This document shows positions 35,229-44,726 of a DNA stretch of 64,000 nt, piece after piece. Below the pieces are notes generated by a model. The model saw only the letters and a list, made by a program, of their open reading frames with translations, was not told the origin of the DNA and searched no databases. Source of the DNA: Gemmatimonadota bacterium. GTDB lineage: Bacteria; Gemmatimonadota; Gemmatimonadetes; Longimicrobiales; Gaopeijiaceae. Positions within the stretch are counted from its first letter, which is position 1. Each line of letters opens with the position of its first letter. The position numbers were made by a program, and so were the translations under genes. Where the stretch lies: contig JAJEBW010000039.1 in assembly GCA_022822325.1 (NCBI GenBank), positions 1 to 64,000 on the forward strand. The letters run 5' to 3'.

Positions 35229-38087
35229 ATGAGCAGCTTCCACTTCGACAGCCTGAACACCGCCTATGTGCAGGCGCTCTACGATGATTTCCGACGCAAC
35301 CCGGACGGTGTGCCGCGCGAGTGGCGGGACTTCTTCGAGAGCGGCCCCGGCCCCCTCTCCGAAGCCGGACTGATCGTTCCCGGCCACGGCGGCGATCGCA
35401 ACGGCTCGGCGGCGGCCAACGGCGGCCCCCTTCTCCTTCCACCGGCCACCCCTTCCCCCCCGCCCCCCACCCCCGACTCCGTCACGACCGAGTCCCTGCA
35501 ACGCCTCCTCCCCCTGGTCGCGCGGGCCGCCAATCTCCTGCAAGCCTTTCGCGAACACGGCCACCAGGCTGCGCGGATCGATCCGCTGGGGAGCGAGCCT
35601 CCCGGTCATCCCCAACTCGACCCGGCCTACTTCGGCACCACCATGGCCGAGCTCGAGGAGATCCCCACCTCGGTGCTCATTCCGGGCGGCGGCGACGCTC
35701 CGGTGGCGGTGACCTTCGACCGTCTCATGGCGACCTACAGCGGCGATCTCGGCTACGAGTTCGAGCACCTGGAGGACCCGGCCAAGGTGGCCTGGCTCTG
35801 GGATCAGGTGGAGCGCGGCACCCACTTCGCCGACTTCGACGACGAGGACCGGGTGCGCACGCTCGACCGGCTGACCCGCGTCGAGGGCTTCGAGCAGTTC
35901 CTGCACCGCACCTACCTGGGGCAGAAGCGCTTCTCGATCGAGGGGATCGACATGCTGGTCCCGATGCTGGACGAGGCGATCGAGCTGGCGGCGGCGGCGG
36001 GCGCGGCCGAGGTCGCGATCGGGATGGCGCACCGCGGACGGCTCAATGTCCTGACGCACATCCTGGGGGTCTCCTATCCCGAGATCCTGGCCGAGTTCGA
36101 GGAGGGGGCGTCGCCGGGGAGCGCGCTCTGGGTCCCCGATCCCGGAACCGGCGACGTCAAGTACCATCATGGGGCCACGAGCGACTACACGCTGCGCTCG
36201 GGAAAGACGGTGCGGATCAGTCTGGCGCCCAACCCCAGCCACCTCGAATACGTCAATCCGGTCATTCTGGGAATGGCGCGCGCGCGCCAGCATGTGGAGG
36301 CCGAAGACGGCACCGTCGAGCGGGATCGTTCGCTGGTCGTCCCCATCCTGATCCATGGCGACGCCGCCTTCGCGGCCGAGGGCGTGGTGGCCGAGACGCT
36401 CAATCTCGCGCGGCTGCGGGGGTACGAGGTCGGGGGAACGATCCACATCATCGGCAACAACCAGGTCGGCTTCACCACCGGCCCCCACGACGGGCGCTCG
36501 ACGCGCTACGCCAGCGATCTCGCAAAGGGGTACGACATTCCGGTCATTCACGCCAACGGCGACGCCCCGGAGGCCTGTCTGGCGGCGGTGCGGCTGGCGA
36601 TGGCCTACCGCGAGCAGTTCCAGGGCGACACCGTGATCGACCTGATGGGATACCGCCGCCACGGCCACAACGAGGCGGACGAACCCGGCTACACGCAGCC
36701 CGTTCTCTACCAGTGGATCGCCACCCATCCGACGGCGCGAATGCAGTGGGCGGCCGAGCTGGTCGCGCGCGGGCTGCTGACCGCGGCCGAGGTGGACGAA
36801 CGGGTGAGCGAGGTGGCCCGTGAACTGCGCAGCGTGAAGGACGAGCGGCCCCCGGGGGAGAAGCGGGCCGGGCCCACCTGGACGGCTCCCAGCCACACCG
36901 CGGTCGATCAGGATTTCCGCGCCGAGACCGGGGTCGAGCCGGAGCGTCTGAACCGGATCAACGCCGCGCTCAACACCGTCCCCGAGGGATTCACCACCCA
37001 CCCCAAGCTCGTGCGCCAACTGGAGCGACGCGCGGGCGAGTTCGGCCCCGAGACCCGCGTGGACTGGGGACACGCCGAGTCGCTGGGAATCGGTTCGCTG
37101 CTGCTGGACGGAATTCCGGTGCGGCTGACCGGCCAGGACTGCGAGCGGGGAACCTTCAGCCACCGGCATCTGGTTCTGAACGACGCCCGCAACGGAGATC
37201 GCTGGACGCCTCTCGCCGGGCTCGGCGACACGCGCCTCGAGGTCCACAACTCGCCGCTGACCGAGGCCGCCACAATCGGCTTCGAATACGGGACCACGGT
37301 GGCCTCGGATCGCGATCTGGTCCTCTGGGAGGCGCAGTTCGGCGACTTCGTCAATGTCGCGCAGGTGATGATCGACCAGTTCCTCTCGGCCGGATGGTCC
37401 AAGTGGGGACAGCGCTCGCGGCTCACCCTGCTCCTGCCGCACGGCTACGAGGGCCAGGGTCCGGAGCACTCCAGCGCGCGACTCGAACGGTTCCTCCAAC
37501 TCTGCGCCGAAGACAACATGCGCGTCGTCTATCCCTCCACGCCCGCGCAGTACTTCCACCTGCTGCGGCTGCAGGCGGCGAGCGAGCCCGAACGGCCGCT
37601 GGTCGTCATGACCCCGAAGAGTCTCCTGCGGCTGCCAGCGGCGAGGTCGCCGGTTCGCGAGTTGGCCGAGGGCTCCTTCCAGAGCGTCATCGACGATCCG
37701 CTGCTGGCCGATTCGCGGGAAAGAGACCGGATCCGGCGGATGATTCTGTGCAGCGGCAAGATCTACTACGATTTGGCCGCCGCCGAAGAGCGCAAGGCCG
37801 CGACCGAGACCGCAGTCGTCCGCGTCGAGACCCTCTATCCCTTCCCGGGCGACGAAATCCGCGCGCTCTGCGATCGCTGCCGCAATGTCGAAACGGTGAT
37901 CTGGGTGCAGGAAGAACCGATGAACATGGGTGCGCTCACCTACATTCTTCCGCGTCTGCGCTCCGTCCTCCCCTCGTCGGTGCGGCTGCGGCACCTCTCG
38001 CGCCCCGAACGCGCCAGCCCGGCCGAGGGGAACCCGCGCAACCACGCCCAGACGCAGCGGCAGATCGTGACGAAGGCGCTGGCCTGA
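35229..38087 (+). CDS. sucA: 2-oxoglutarate dehydrogenase E1 component
   Basis: 952 aa, the normal size. The ThDP-dependent E1 subunit decarboxylates 2-oxoglutarate and passes succinyl to the E2 lipoyl arm in the TCA cycle. The N-terminus (SSFHFDSLNTAYVQALYDDF) is the E2-binding peptide. Further marks: FREHGHQAARIDPLG, VAIGMAHRGRLNVL, the ThDP motif LIHGDAAFAAEGVVAETLN with HIIGNNQVGFTT, and LLPHGYEGQGPEHSSARLER near the C-terminus. The ATG at 35229 fixes the E2-binding start. sucB does not follow; the next gene is threonine dehydratase, so the complex is encoded at separate loci. Confidence 0.95.
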   Translation: MSSFHFDSLNTAYVQALYDDFRRNPDGVPREWRDFFESGPGPLSEAGLIVPGHGGDRNGSAAANGGPLLLPPATPSPPPPTPDSVTTESLQRLLPLVARAANLLQAFREHGHQAARIDPLGSEPPGHPQLDPAYFGTTMAELEEIPTSVLIPGGGDAPVAVTFDRLMATYSGDLGYEFEHLEDPAKVAWLWDQVERGTHFADFDDEDRVRTLDRLTRVEGFEQFLHRTYLGQKRFSIEGIDMLVPMLDEAIELAAAAGAAEVAIGMAHRGRLNVLTHILGVSYPEILAEFEEGASPGSALWVPDPGTGDVKYHHGATSDYTLRSGKTVRISLAPNPSHLEYVNPVILGMARARQHVEAEDGTVERDRSLVVPILIHGDAAFAAEGVVAETLNLARLRGYEVGGTIHIIGNNQVGFTTGPHDGRSTRYASDLAKGYDIPVIHANGDAPEACLAAVRLAMAYREQFQGDTVIDLMGYRRHGHNEADEPGYTQPVLYQWIATHPTARMQWAAELVARGLLTAAEVDERVSEVARELRSVKDERPPGEKRAGPTWTAPSHTAVDQDFRAETGVEPERLNRINAALNTVPEGFTTHPKLVRQLERRAGEFGPETRVDWGHAESLGIGSLLLDGIPVRLTGQDCERGTFSHRHLVLNDARNGDRWTPLAGLGDTRLEVHNSPLTEAATIGFEYGTTVASDRDLVLWEAQFGDFVNVAQVMIDQFLSAGWSKWGQRSRLTLLLPHGYEGQGPEHSSARLERFLQLCAEDNMRVVYPSTPAQYFHLLRLQAASEPERPLVVMTPKSLLRLPAARSPVRELAEGSFQSVIDDPLLADSRERDRIRRMILCSGKIYYDLAAAEERKAATETAVVRVETLYPFPGDEIRALCDRCRNVETVIWVQEEPMNMGALTYILPRLRSVLPSSVRLRHLSRPERASPAEGNPRNHAQTQRQIVTKALA

Positions 38088-38148
38088 CTGTGGCGGTCAC
38101 CGGCTCGGCGCGTGGATTCGGCGCGCCCCCGCGATCCGTGGCCGGCGG

Positions 38149-39387
38149 GTGCGGGTCGTGACCGGGGACGCGCGACTTCTCTCCCCCGCCGAGGTCGCGG
38201 CCGCGCGCGAACGAATTTCCCGGCATGTGGTGCGCACCGGCTGCCCCGAATCCTTCGCGATCGGCGAGGCGACGGGCAGCCGCGTCTTCCTCAAGGCCGA
38301 GTTCCGCCAGCGGACGGGATCCTTCAAGGACCGCGGTTCCCTCAACCGGCTGCTGCTCCTGAATCCCGAACAGCGCCGGCGGGGAGTCGTGGCCGCGAGC
38401 GCCGGCAATCATGCACAGGCTCTGGCCCGCCACGCCGCGCGGCTCGATGTCCCCTGCACAATCGTCATGCCCGACACCGCGCCGCTGATCAAGGTCAGCA
38501 ACACGCGCGCAAGCGGAGCGAAGGTCATTCAGAGCGGGGAAACGCTTTCGGACGGGATGGCATTGGTCGAACGGCTGGCCCGCGAGGAGGGGTTCGCCAT
38601 CGTGCACGCCTTTGACGACCGCGCGGTGATCGCCGGACAGGGAACGATCGGGCTGGAGATTGTCGAACAGATTCCGGATGTGGACGCGATTGTGGCGCCG
38701 GTGGGCGGCGGGGGAATGATCTCGGGAATCGCAACGGCGGCGAAGGCCGCGCGTCCCGGGGTCAGGATCTACGGGGTCGAGGCGGCCGCGTCGCCCGGCA
38801 CCGTGCGCTCGCTGGAGGCGGGGCGACCCGTGCACGTCGAGCTCTCCGACACCCTGGCCGACGGAATCGCGGTCAAGCAGGTGGGGCGGCTCACCCTTCC
38901 CCACATCCAGGCGCTGGTGGACGATGTGGCGGTGGTGGACGAAGACGAGATCATCCGCGCGATCTTCTTCCTCCTCGAGCGCGAGAAGCTGGTGGTGGAG
39001 GGGGCGGGGGCGGTGGGGGTGGCCGCGCTGCTGGAGGGCCGCCTGCCGATCCGCGCGGGCGAGCGGGTCGCGTGCGTTCTCTCGGGCGGCAACATCGACA
39101 TGAACATCGTCTCTCGCATCATCGACCGGGGACTCTGGGCCGATGGCCGCCTCGCCAGCCTCTCGGTCGTGGTGCGCGACCGCCCCGGCTATCTCAACGA
39201 GGTCACCGGCGTGGTGGCGATCGAGGGCGCCAATGTGCTGCACATCGAGCATACGCGCGCATTCGGCGACATCGCGGTGGGGAAGGTGGCCATCGAGATG
39301 AAGATCGAGTCGCGCGGCCGCGACCATGTGGCGGCGATCGTGGCCCACTTGCGCGAGCTGGGCCACCGGGTGGAGGAGGTGGGGTAG
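38149..39387 (+). CDS. ilvA: Threonine ammonia-lyase (threonine dehydratase)
   Basis: 412 aa from a GTG at 38149 (a second GTG at 38158). Fold-type II PLP enzyme: the Schiff-base lysine is Lys60 in RTGSFKDRG, with AASAGNHAQALA, the glycine loop APVGGGGMISG and LSGGNID. The C-terminal 80 residues form one ACT domain (VVVRDRPGYLNEVTGV, GKVAIEMKI), as in the short allosteric or catabolic form (about 400 aa) rather than the 500-aa two-ACT form. It turns threonine into 2-oxobutyrate and ammonia, for isoleucine synthesis or threonine catabolism. It starts 61 nt after sucA and may share its transcript. Confidence 0.9.
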   Translation: MRVVTGDARLLSPAEVAAARERISRHVVRTGCPESFAIGEATGSRVFLKAEFRQRTGSFKDRGSLNRLLLLNPEQRRRGVVAASAGNHAQALARHAARLDVPCTIVMPDTAPLIKVSNTRASGAKVIQSGETLSDGMALVERLAREEGFAIVHAFDDRAVIAGQGTIGLEIVEQIPDVDAIVAPVGGGGMISGIATAAKAARPGVRIYGVEAAASPGTVRSLEAGRPVHVELSDTLADGIAVKQVGRLTLPHIQALVDDVAVVDEDEIIRAIFFLLEREKLVVEGAGAVGVAALLEGRLPIRAGERVACVLSGGNIDMNIVSRIIDRGLWADGRLASLSVVVRDRPGYLNEVTGVVAIEGANVLHIEHTRAFGDIAVGKVAIEMKIESRGRDHVAAIVAHLRELGHRVEEVG

Positions 39388-39563
39388 GGGGGCGCCGACT
39401 CAACGCCGTTGTCCCGCGGCGCCATGGCGATTCAGCTTCCCCGGCTTGCGGAACGCTCGGGCGGCCATGCCGGCCGGAACCGGAAATCCGCCGAAAATGC
39501 AGAGCAGGGGGTCGCCCCGTTTTTCCACCGACTCCGCACGGCGGCGGGAGCCGGCCACGGGGC

Positions 39564-40910
39564 TCAGGGCGGAGTTGTGGGGTGCGGCCCTCTCACCCCG
39601 AACCGCGCCAGCGTCTGCGGCAACGTCGGGCGTCCCAGCCGCATCCGTTCGTCGTCCAGGAGGAAGGAGAAGATGTAGCCCGCGCCCAGCATGAAGATGC
39701 CGATCAGGAAGCAGTACATCACGGCGCGGTCGGGATAGACGTCCTTGAGATAGCCCACGAAGAGCGGACCGCAGATCCCCGCCGCGGCCCAGGCCGTGAG
39801 GATCGTGCCGTAGATGCGCGACATGTTGGCCGAGCCGAAGACATCCAGGACGAAGGAGGGCATGGTGGCGAAGCCGCCTCCGAAGCAGAGCAGAACATAG
39901 CACACAAGCGCCGAGAAGATCCAGGGGTTGGTCTCCGACATGAGGACGCCGAAGACGACCATCTGGCTGGCCAGCAGCACCCGAAAGATCGTCACGCGCC
40001 CGAAACGGTCCGAGAGCCAGGCCCAGAAGATCCGTCCAAGACCGTTGAAGATCGAGCTGACCGCAATCAGCGTCGCCCCATGCGCGGCCAGCGCCGCCGG
40101 ACCCAGCGAAGGATCCGCCACGCCCCATACCTCCTGCAAGAGCTCGGACTGGAAGCTGATGACCGAGATCCCGGCCGCGATGTTGAAGAAGAAGACGATC
40201 CACATGACCGCAAAGCGACCGCTCAACAGATAGGGGAAGGCCGACTCGGGAGCGGAGGGGAGCCGCGCCGACGGAGTGGCCGGCCGGGTCCGCACCGGGG
40301 CCGGGACGGGAGGGGCATCCCCGTCGGGATTGCGCAGCATCAGGCTGCACGGCACCAGGGTGACGGCGAAGATCACTCCCAGCCAGAGAAAGACCGCCGC
40401 CAGATCGCCCTCCAGGCTGGCCACCAGGAAGGGCGCGAGCACCTTGCTGAGCAGGAGAGCGCCCACCCCGAAACCCATCACCACCGTGCCGGTCGCCAGA
40501 CCGCGCTTGTCGGGAAACCACTTCGCCACGGTAACGACCGGAGTCACATACCCCAACCCGATCCCGATCCCGCCGATCACGCCGTAGCCCAGGTAGAAGA
40601 GGGGAATGTAGTTGAGCTGAAGCGCAAGCGACGCAATCACATAGCCCGAGGCGAAGAGAATGCTGCCGGCCAGCGCCAGTCGCCGCGGACCGGTGCGCGG
40701 AAGCAACCTCCCGGCCAGTCCCGCCGAGATCCCGATAAAGAAGATGGCAAGGCTGAAGGAGAGGACCGTCTGGGTGTGGCTCCAGCCATACTGGCGCGAG
40801 AGCATCGTCTGAAAGAAGCTCCAGGCGTACACCGTGCCCAGGCACATCTGCAGGAAGGTGCAGCAGGCCCCAACGATCAATCCCGAAATCCGGGCGCGCC
40901 CAGGGTTCAT
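39564..40910 (-). CDS. OFA-family MFS transporter (oxalate/formate antiporter-like)
   Basis: 448 aa with 12 predicted membrane segments. The opening TFLQMCLGTVYAWSFFQ and ILFASGYVI with GYGVIGGIGIGLGYVTPV are characteristic of the OFA family (TIGR04259-like), as are AKWFPDKRGLATG and FGGGFATMPSFVLDVFG. OFA members carry oxalate, formate or other monocarboxylates. The ATG overlaps the stop of the upstream HAMP protein (ATGA), so it is the last gene of the five-gene operon. The substrate may be the ligand that the binding protein of the operon detects. Confidence 0.85.
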   Translation of the reverse strand: MNPGRARISGLIVGACCTFLQMCLGTVYAWSFFQTMLSRQYGWSHTQTVLSFSLAIFFIGISAGLAGRLLPRTGPRRLALAGSILFASGYVIASLALQLNYIPLFYLGYGVIGGIGIGLGYVTPVVTVAKWFPDKRGLATGTVVMGFGVGALLLSKVLAPFLVASLEGDLAAVFLWLGVIFAVTLVPCSLMLRNPDGDAPPVPAPVRTRPATPSARLPSAPESAFPYLLSGRFAVMWIVFFFNIAAGISVISFQSELLQEVWGVADPSLGPAALAAHGATLIAVSSIFNGLGRIFWAWLSDRFGRVTIFRVLLASQMVVFGVLMSETNPWIFSALVCYVLLCFGGGFATMPSFVLDVFGSANMSRIYGTILTAWAAAGICGPLFVGYLKDVYPDRAVMYCFLIGIFMLGAGYIFSFLLDDERMRLGRPTLPQTLARFGVRGPHPTTPP

Positions 40911-41629
40911 TCGCGGGAACCCCCGCCTCCGCGCCGCGCCACATGAAGAAAGAGCCGCGCCAGCTCGCCGGCCTCATCGTCGCGCATGGCAATCGGTTCG
41001 TCCTCGCCGGGCCGCGCTCCTCCCGCCACCTTTGCCGCAAAGACAAGCAGGTCCGCAAGGGGCCGGGCCGCCATGTTGACGAACCAGAAGGTCAACAGAC
41101 TGCCGATCACGAAGATGATGCCCAACAGCGCCAACTGCTGCCCGATGGCGCGCTGGATCTTGAGTCCGAGCAGCTCCAGATCCATTCCCACATGCACGGT
41201 GCCCGCCGCCCCCGACAGAATCGGACTGCCCACCTCCACGAAGTCGCCCAGCCCGGGAAGGCTGCGCTGCACGGTCTCGGTCGAGAAGGGATCGCTCGCG
41301 AGGATGGCGTCCGGGATTCCGGGCACGAAGGTGTGCGCCAGGTATTCGCCGGTGTCGCTCGTGATGTAGATGTAGCGAATGCTCTGCACCTCGACGAACT
41401 GGTCGATGAGCGATTGCAGCGTGGCGAGATTCCGGTTGAGCAGAATGTCGACGCTGGAGTTGGCGATGTTCTCCGCGATTGCGCGGCTGTTGCTCTCGTA
41501 CTCGTCGGAGAGTTCGCGCGAGACCGTCACAATCGAGAGCAGGGAGACCGACAGCACGATCAGGCCGAAGAGCGCAAAGAAGAAGAAGCGCGTTTTGCGG
41601 AAGAGCTTGTGGACCTTGACCTTTCTCAA
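40907..41629 (-). CDS. Membrane sensor with extracytoplasmic domain and HAMP, no output domain
   Basis: 240 aa from a TTG at 41629 that has GGAG 7 nt upstream. Two membrane helices (about 11-34 and 155-180) enclose a 120-residue periplasmic region like a small single-Cache domain (SIRYIYITSDTGEYLAHTF). A HAMP-like segment follows (MAARPLADLLVFAAKVAGG to EAGELARLF), and the protein ends there. Normally a kinase, cyclase or chemotaxis domain follows HAMP; here there is none. It is flanked by a binding protein and an MFS carrier, overlapping the latter's start, so it may relay binding-protein occupancy to the transporter or to an unlinked partner. Confidence 0.75.
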   Translation of the reverse strand: MRKVKVHKLFRKTRFFFFALFGLIVLSVSLLSIVTVSRELSDEYESNSRAIAENIANSSVDILLNRNLATLQSLIDQFVEVQSIRYIYITSDTGEYLAHTFVPGIPDAILASDPFSTETVQRSLPGLGDFVEVGSPILSGAAGTVHVGMDLELLGLKIQRAIGQQLALLGIIFVIGSLLTFWFVNMAARPLADLLVFAAKVAGGARPGEDEPIAMRDDEAGELARLFLHVARRGGGGSRE

Positions 41630-41642
41630 TGAACCGCTCCTC

Positions 41643-42941
41643 TCACCCGAAACGCTGTCCCCAGTCGCGAAGCGGAACGAAGCGGTCCCCCTCCACGACG
41701 GTGTAGTGGACGCGCTGCATTCCCTGCCTGCGATCGGGCCCGAAGGAAACCCTCTCGCCAATGCCGAGGTCGTAGTCGCGCACCGCAAAGACCGCCTCTT
41801 CCAGCCGCGACCGCGAGGGCGCATCCCCCATGCGGCGGATGATTTCGGCGATCAACCTGGCATTCAGAAATCCCTCCAGGCTGACAAAGCTCTGCGCAAG
41901 GGGCTCGTAGGGTTCGCCGGGACTGATTCGCTCCACATCTTCGGGGGGAGAGGGGTTGTGCACGGCCATGAGCTCATGGTACTCCCGCACACCGGCCAAC
42001 GAAGTGTCCTCGTAGCTGGGCACAACCTGCGAGTTGACGAGGAAGCGTGTGTGCGAATTCGGGTCTTCCCTTCCCTTCTGCAGCAGTCCCAGGAGGTTCT
42101 CGCTTCCCACGAAGGAGACGTTGGCCACCGGAATGTGCAAGCCCAGATCGACGGCGTCGCGCGCGAAGGCCGCACAGGCCGCGTATGCCCCAATGCAGAT
42201 GACGGCGTCGGGTTGACGGGCGCCCAGGATTTCGACCTGTCTGCGCATGCTTGCCCCGAACTGGGTGCCGCGGGTATAGGTCGCTTCGCCGACGATCGTT
42301 GCGCCATGCCTGGCCAGCGCCTCGCGCACGCCCGCCCACCCGCTGCGGCCGTAGGCGTCGTTCTGATAGAAGACCGCGATGCGCCGCCGCCCGATGCGCA
42401 CCAGGTTGTCCACCAACCCGGCGGTTTCCTGGCGGTAGGAGGCGCGCAGATTGAAGGCGAACTCGCCGTAGGGGGGCTCGCGCTGCGGTTCGGCGCCGGT
42501 AAAGGGGAAGAAGAGATAGACGCGCTCGTCGCGGAACTTCTTGAGGAGCGGCAGGACGCGGGTCACGGTCGGGGTGCCGACATAGCCGAAGAGGAGGAAG
42601 ACGGCCGGGTCGCGGATCAGCCGAATCGTGTTCTCGACGCAGGGGTCGGGCTGATAGCCGTCGTCGTAGAGGCGAAGGGCGATCGGGCGGCCGTTGACGC
42701 CCCCGTTCTCGTTCAGATGACTGAAGAAGGCCCAGGCGCCGCGGTAGAGCTCGGTGCCCAGCGCGCGCGAGGGCCCCGAGAAGGCCGCCGAGGTCCCCAG
42801 CACGATCGGCTCGTCCTGCGCCCCCCACCCCCCTCCCCGCCCCGGAACCGCCACCGACCCCCACCGACCGGCCCACGGCGCGGCCACCAGCGACGCCAAC
42901 CCGGAACGCACCAGGGCGCGGCGACTCAGCGTTCCCGTCAT
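41643..42941 (-). CDS. Leu/Ile/Val-type ABC substrate-binding protein
   Basis: 432 aa, periplasmic. The N-terminus LSRRALVRSGLASLVAA looks like a Tat-type signal. The type-1 periplasmic-binding fold of amino-acid, amide or urea-binding proteins is seen in VLGTSAAFSGPSRALGTELY, GGVNGRPIALRLYDDGYQPD, FGYVGTPTVTRVLP and RRIAVFYQNDAYGRSGW. No permease or ATPase of an ABC transporter is in the operon; the partners are a HAMP sensor (13 nt downstream) and an MFS carrier. A sensory or delivery role is therefore likelier than classic ABC import. Confidence 0.85.
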   Translation of the reverse strand: MTGTLSRRALVRSGLASLVAAPWAGRWGSVAVPGRGGGWGAQDEPIVLGTSAAFSGPSRALGTELYRGAWAFFSHLNENGGVNGRPIALRLYDDGYQPDPCVENTIRLIRDPAVFLLFGYVGTPTVTRVLPLLKKFRDERVYLFFPFTGAEPQREPPYGEFAFNLRASYRQETAGLVDNLVRIGRRRIAVFYQNDAYGRSGWAGVREALARHGATIVGEATYTRGTQFGASMRRQVEILGARQPDAVICIGAYAACAAFARDAVDLGLHIPVANVSFVGSENLLGLLQKGREDPNSHTRFLVNSQVVPSYEDTSLAGVREYHELMAVHNPSPPEDVERISPGEPYEPLAQSFVSLEGFLNARLIAEIIRRMGDAPSRSRLEEAVFAVRDYDLGIGERVSFGPDRRQGMQRVHYTVVEGDRFVPLRDWGQRFG

Positions 42942-42942
42942 T

Positions 42943-44373
42943 TCACTGCCTCCTTCTGATCTGGCCCTGGGGGAAGGCCACCACGCTCTCGTTCCCGTCC
43001 CGGCCCACCGCCGCCACCCCAAAGAGATAGTTGTCGATCACCAGTCCCTCCAGGGTGAACTCGGTCACGTCGCCCACCCAGCGCGAACGCTCCCACTGCG
43101 GCGCCGTCGTGGCCCGCCAATAGACCTTGTAGCCTGCCAGACGCGGGTCGTCGACCGGATCCCAGGCCAGCGTCGTGGAGGGCCGCACCGCACCGCCGAT
43201 CATCACATTCGCGGGCGCCGGCGGGGCCCAGGCCAGCCGCGCAAGGACGGCCGCATTCAGCGCGGTCATCTTCGCCGCGTAGTCGAAGTCGACCCCCTCG
43301 ATCACGTCGCCGTACGCGATTCCGTTTTCGACCCGGATATCCTGGTGCTGGCGCGTGTAGTTCTCGTGCGTCTCCATGATCCGCACCGCCGCAAAGCCGG
43401 CGTCGTTGAATGGACGGTGGTGGCCGCCGCGCCCGAAGCGGTCCAGGCGGTAGATCATGATCGGGTCGAGGTTGGGAATGTAGGCGTCGGCGGTGGCGGC
43501 CACATAGCGGGCAAGCTGCCGCGACGGACCATCGACCTCGCCGCCGAAGACCCGGTAGCGCCTCCGCTCCTGTTCGGTGTCGGTGACCGGGGTCGGTTCG
43601 GAGAAGACGCGGAAGGTGTTGTTCTCGATCACCCCGTCCACCCCCTCGATGTTGCCGATCATGTCGTTGTTGAGGACCCCGATGATCTCCCAGCCCTCCT
43701 CGCGCGCGACCTGGGCCATGTGGCGACCGCCCCACAGACCCTGTTCCTCTCCCGAAAGCCCCGCCAGGATGACCGAATTGCCGAACTCGTAGTCGGCCAG
43801 AAGCCGCGCCGCCTCGATCGCGCCCGCCATCCCTGATGCGTTGTCGTTGGCGCCGGGGGCGTCGGTTTCGGCATCGTTGCCGCTGGATGCGCGCGAATCG
43901 ATGTCGCCCGACATGACGATGTAGCGGTTCGGGTGGACGGCGCCGCGCTTGATCGCCAGAACATTCACGATCCAGGTGTCCCCCGGAATGCGCGGGCTGA
44001 AGTCGGCGGTGACCAGGTTGCGCTGATCGACGACTTCGTAGCAGCCGCCGCAGGCCGCCGAGATGCGCTCGAACTCGTCCCTGATCCAGCGGCGCGCGGC
44101 CCCGATTCCGCGGGTGGCCGAAAGGGTGTCGGAGAAGGTGTTGCGGGTGCCGAATCCGGCCAGGGTGCGAATGTCGGCCTCCACGCGGCCGGACGAGGAC
44201 GCGGCGACGATTTCGTAGATCCTGGGGTCGGTCTGGGGTGGAAGCTGCGCCGCAAGGGCGGGGGGGAAGAGGGCGGCCATGGCCAGCGCGGCCACGCCGA
44301 GGAGCCGGACGGCGGGGGGATGGGGGGCGAAGAGCCTGCGCGACGGTGCGCTCCGCGACGGCGTCTCCATCAT
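42943..44373 (-). CDS. Secreted M28 metallopeptidase with fibronectin-like C-terminus
   Basis: 476 aa. A signal peptide spans about residues 20-45 (ending LAAQL). The M28 core includes VMSGDIDSRASS, DAPGANDNASGMAG (Asp ligand), SGEEQGLWGG (Glu pair), LNNDMIGN and the His-rich HHRPFNDAGF. These supply the two zinc ions of the aminopeptidase family. The last 100 residues (STTLAWDPVDDPRLAGYKVY) are a fibronectin type III-like domain. Two adjacent ATGs open the gene (44373, 44370) and overlap the stop of the small membrane protein. One nucleotide separates its stop from the binding-protein ATG. Confidence 0.85.
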   Translation of the reverse strand: MMETPSRSAPSRRLFAPHPPAVRLLGVAALAMAALFPPALAAQLPPQTDPRIYEIVAASSSGRVEADIRTLAGFGTRNTFSDTLSATRGIGAARRWIRDEFERISAACGGCYEVVDQRNLVTADFSPRIPGDTWIVNVLAIKRGAVHPNRYIVMSGDIDSRASSGNDAETDAPGANDNASGMAGAIEAARLLADYEFGNSVILAGLSGEEQGLWGGRHMAQVAREEGWEIIGVLNNDMIGNIEGVDGVIENNTFRVFSEPTPVTDTEQERRRYRVFGGEVDGPSRQLARYVAATADAYIPNLDPIMIYRLDRFGRGGHHRPFNDAGFAAVRIMETHENYTRQHQDIRVENGIAYGDVIEGVDFDYAAKMTALNAAVLARLAWAPPAPANVMIGGAVRPSTTLAWDPVDDPRLAGYKVYWRATTAPQWERSRWVGDVTEFTLEGLVIDNYLFGVAAVGRDGNESVVAFPQGQIRRRQ

Positions 44374-44549
44374 CGGGAACCGTCCTGTCTTTCGAGCCAC
44401 CGCTCCAGACCGGGCAGCACCCGGTTGGCGGCGCGCAGGAACCTGAACAGCTCGCGGCCGAGCACGACCAGCACCACCACCAGTACCACTTGCAGGATCG
44501 TGGCCAGCGCCATGATGCCGCCGAACGCGCCGAAATCGAGAATGTCCAT
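44370..44549 (-). CDS. Small single-span membrane protein
   Basis: 59 aa starting MDILDFGAFGGIMALATILQ, with one strongly hydrophobic span (about 10-35, rich in Val/Leu) followed by a basic cytoplasmic tail (RAANRVLPGLERWLERQ). An AAGAAGAA site precedes the ATG at 44549. Its stop overlaps the first ATG of the M28 gene, so it is translated with it and leads the operon. No family is recognised; the size and topology suit an accessory subunit or a membrane anchor. Confidence 0.65.
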   Translation of the reverse strand: MDILDFGAFGGIMALATILQVVLVVVLVVLGRELFRFLRAANRVLPGLERWLERQDGSR

Positions 44550-44726
44550 TTCTTCTTTCTCCCTTGTTGCAAGTTGCGATTCCCCGACCGTGATCGGTCG
44601 AATGTCGCCTGTAGAGCCGCGGTGGGCGCGCGAGCCGCGGTGGGCGCGAACCGGCGGCGGTCCGGCGCGCCCAGGGCTCGCCCGCGCGCCCGCCCCATTT
44701 TTCGGGACAGGACCGTCGCTGCGGTC

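Noticed and set aside
35121..38045. 974-codon minus-strand frame opposite sucA
   Set aside because: Arises from codon bias of sucA on the other strand; composition is rich in Arg, Gly and His with no known fold.
41643..42941. Complete ABC importer around the binding protein
   Set aside because: No permease or ATPase gene lies in the operon or elsewhere in the window.
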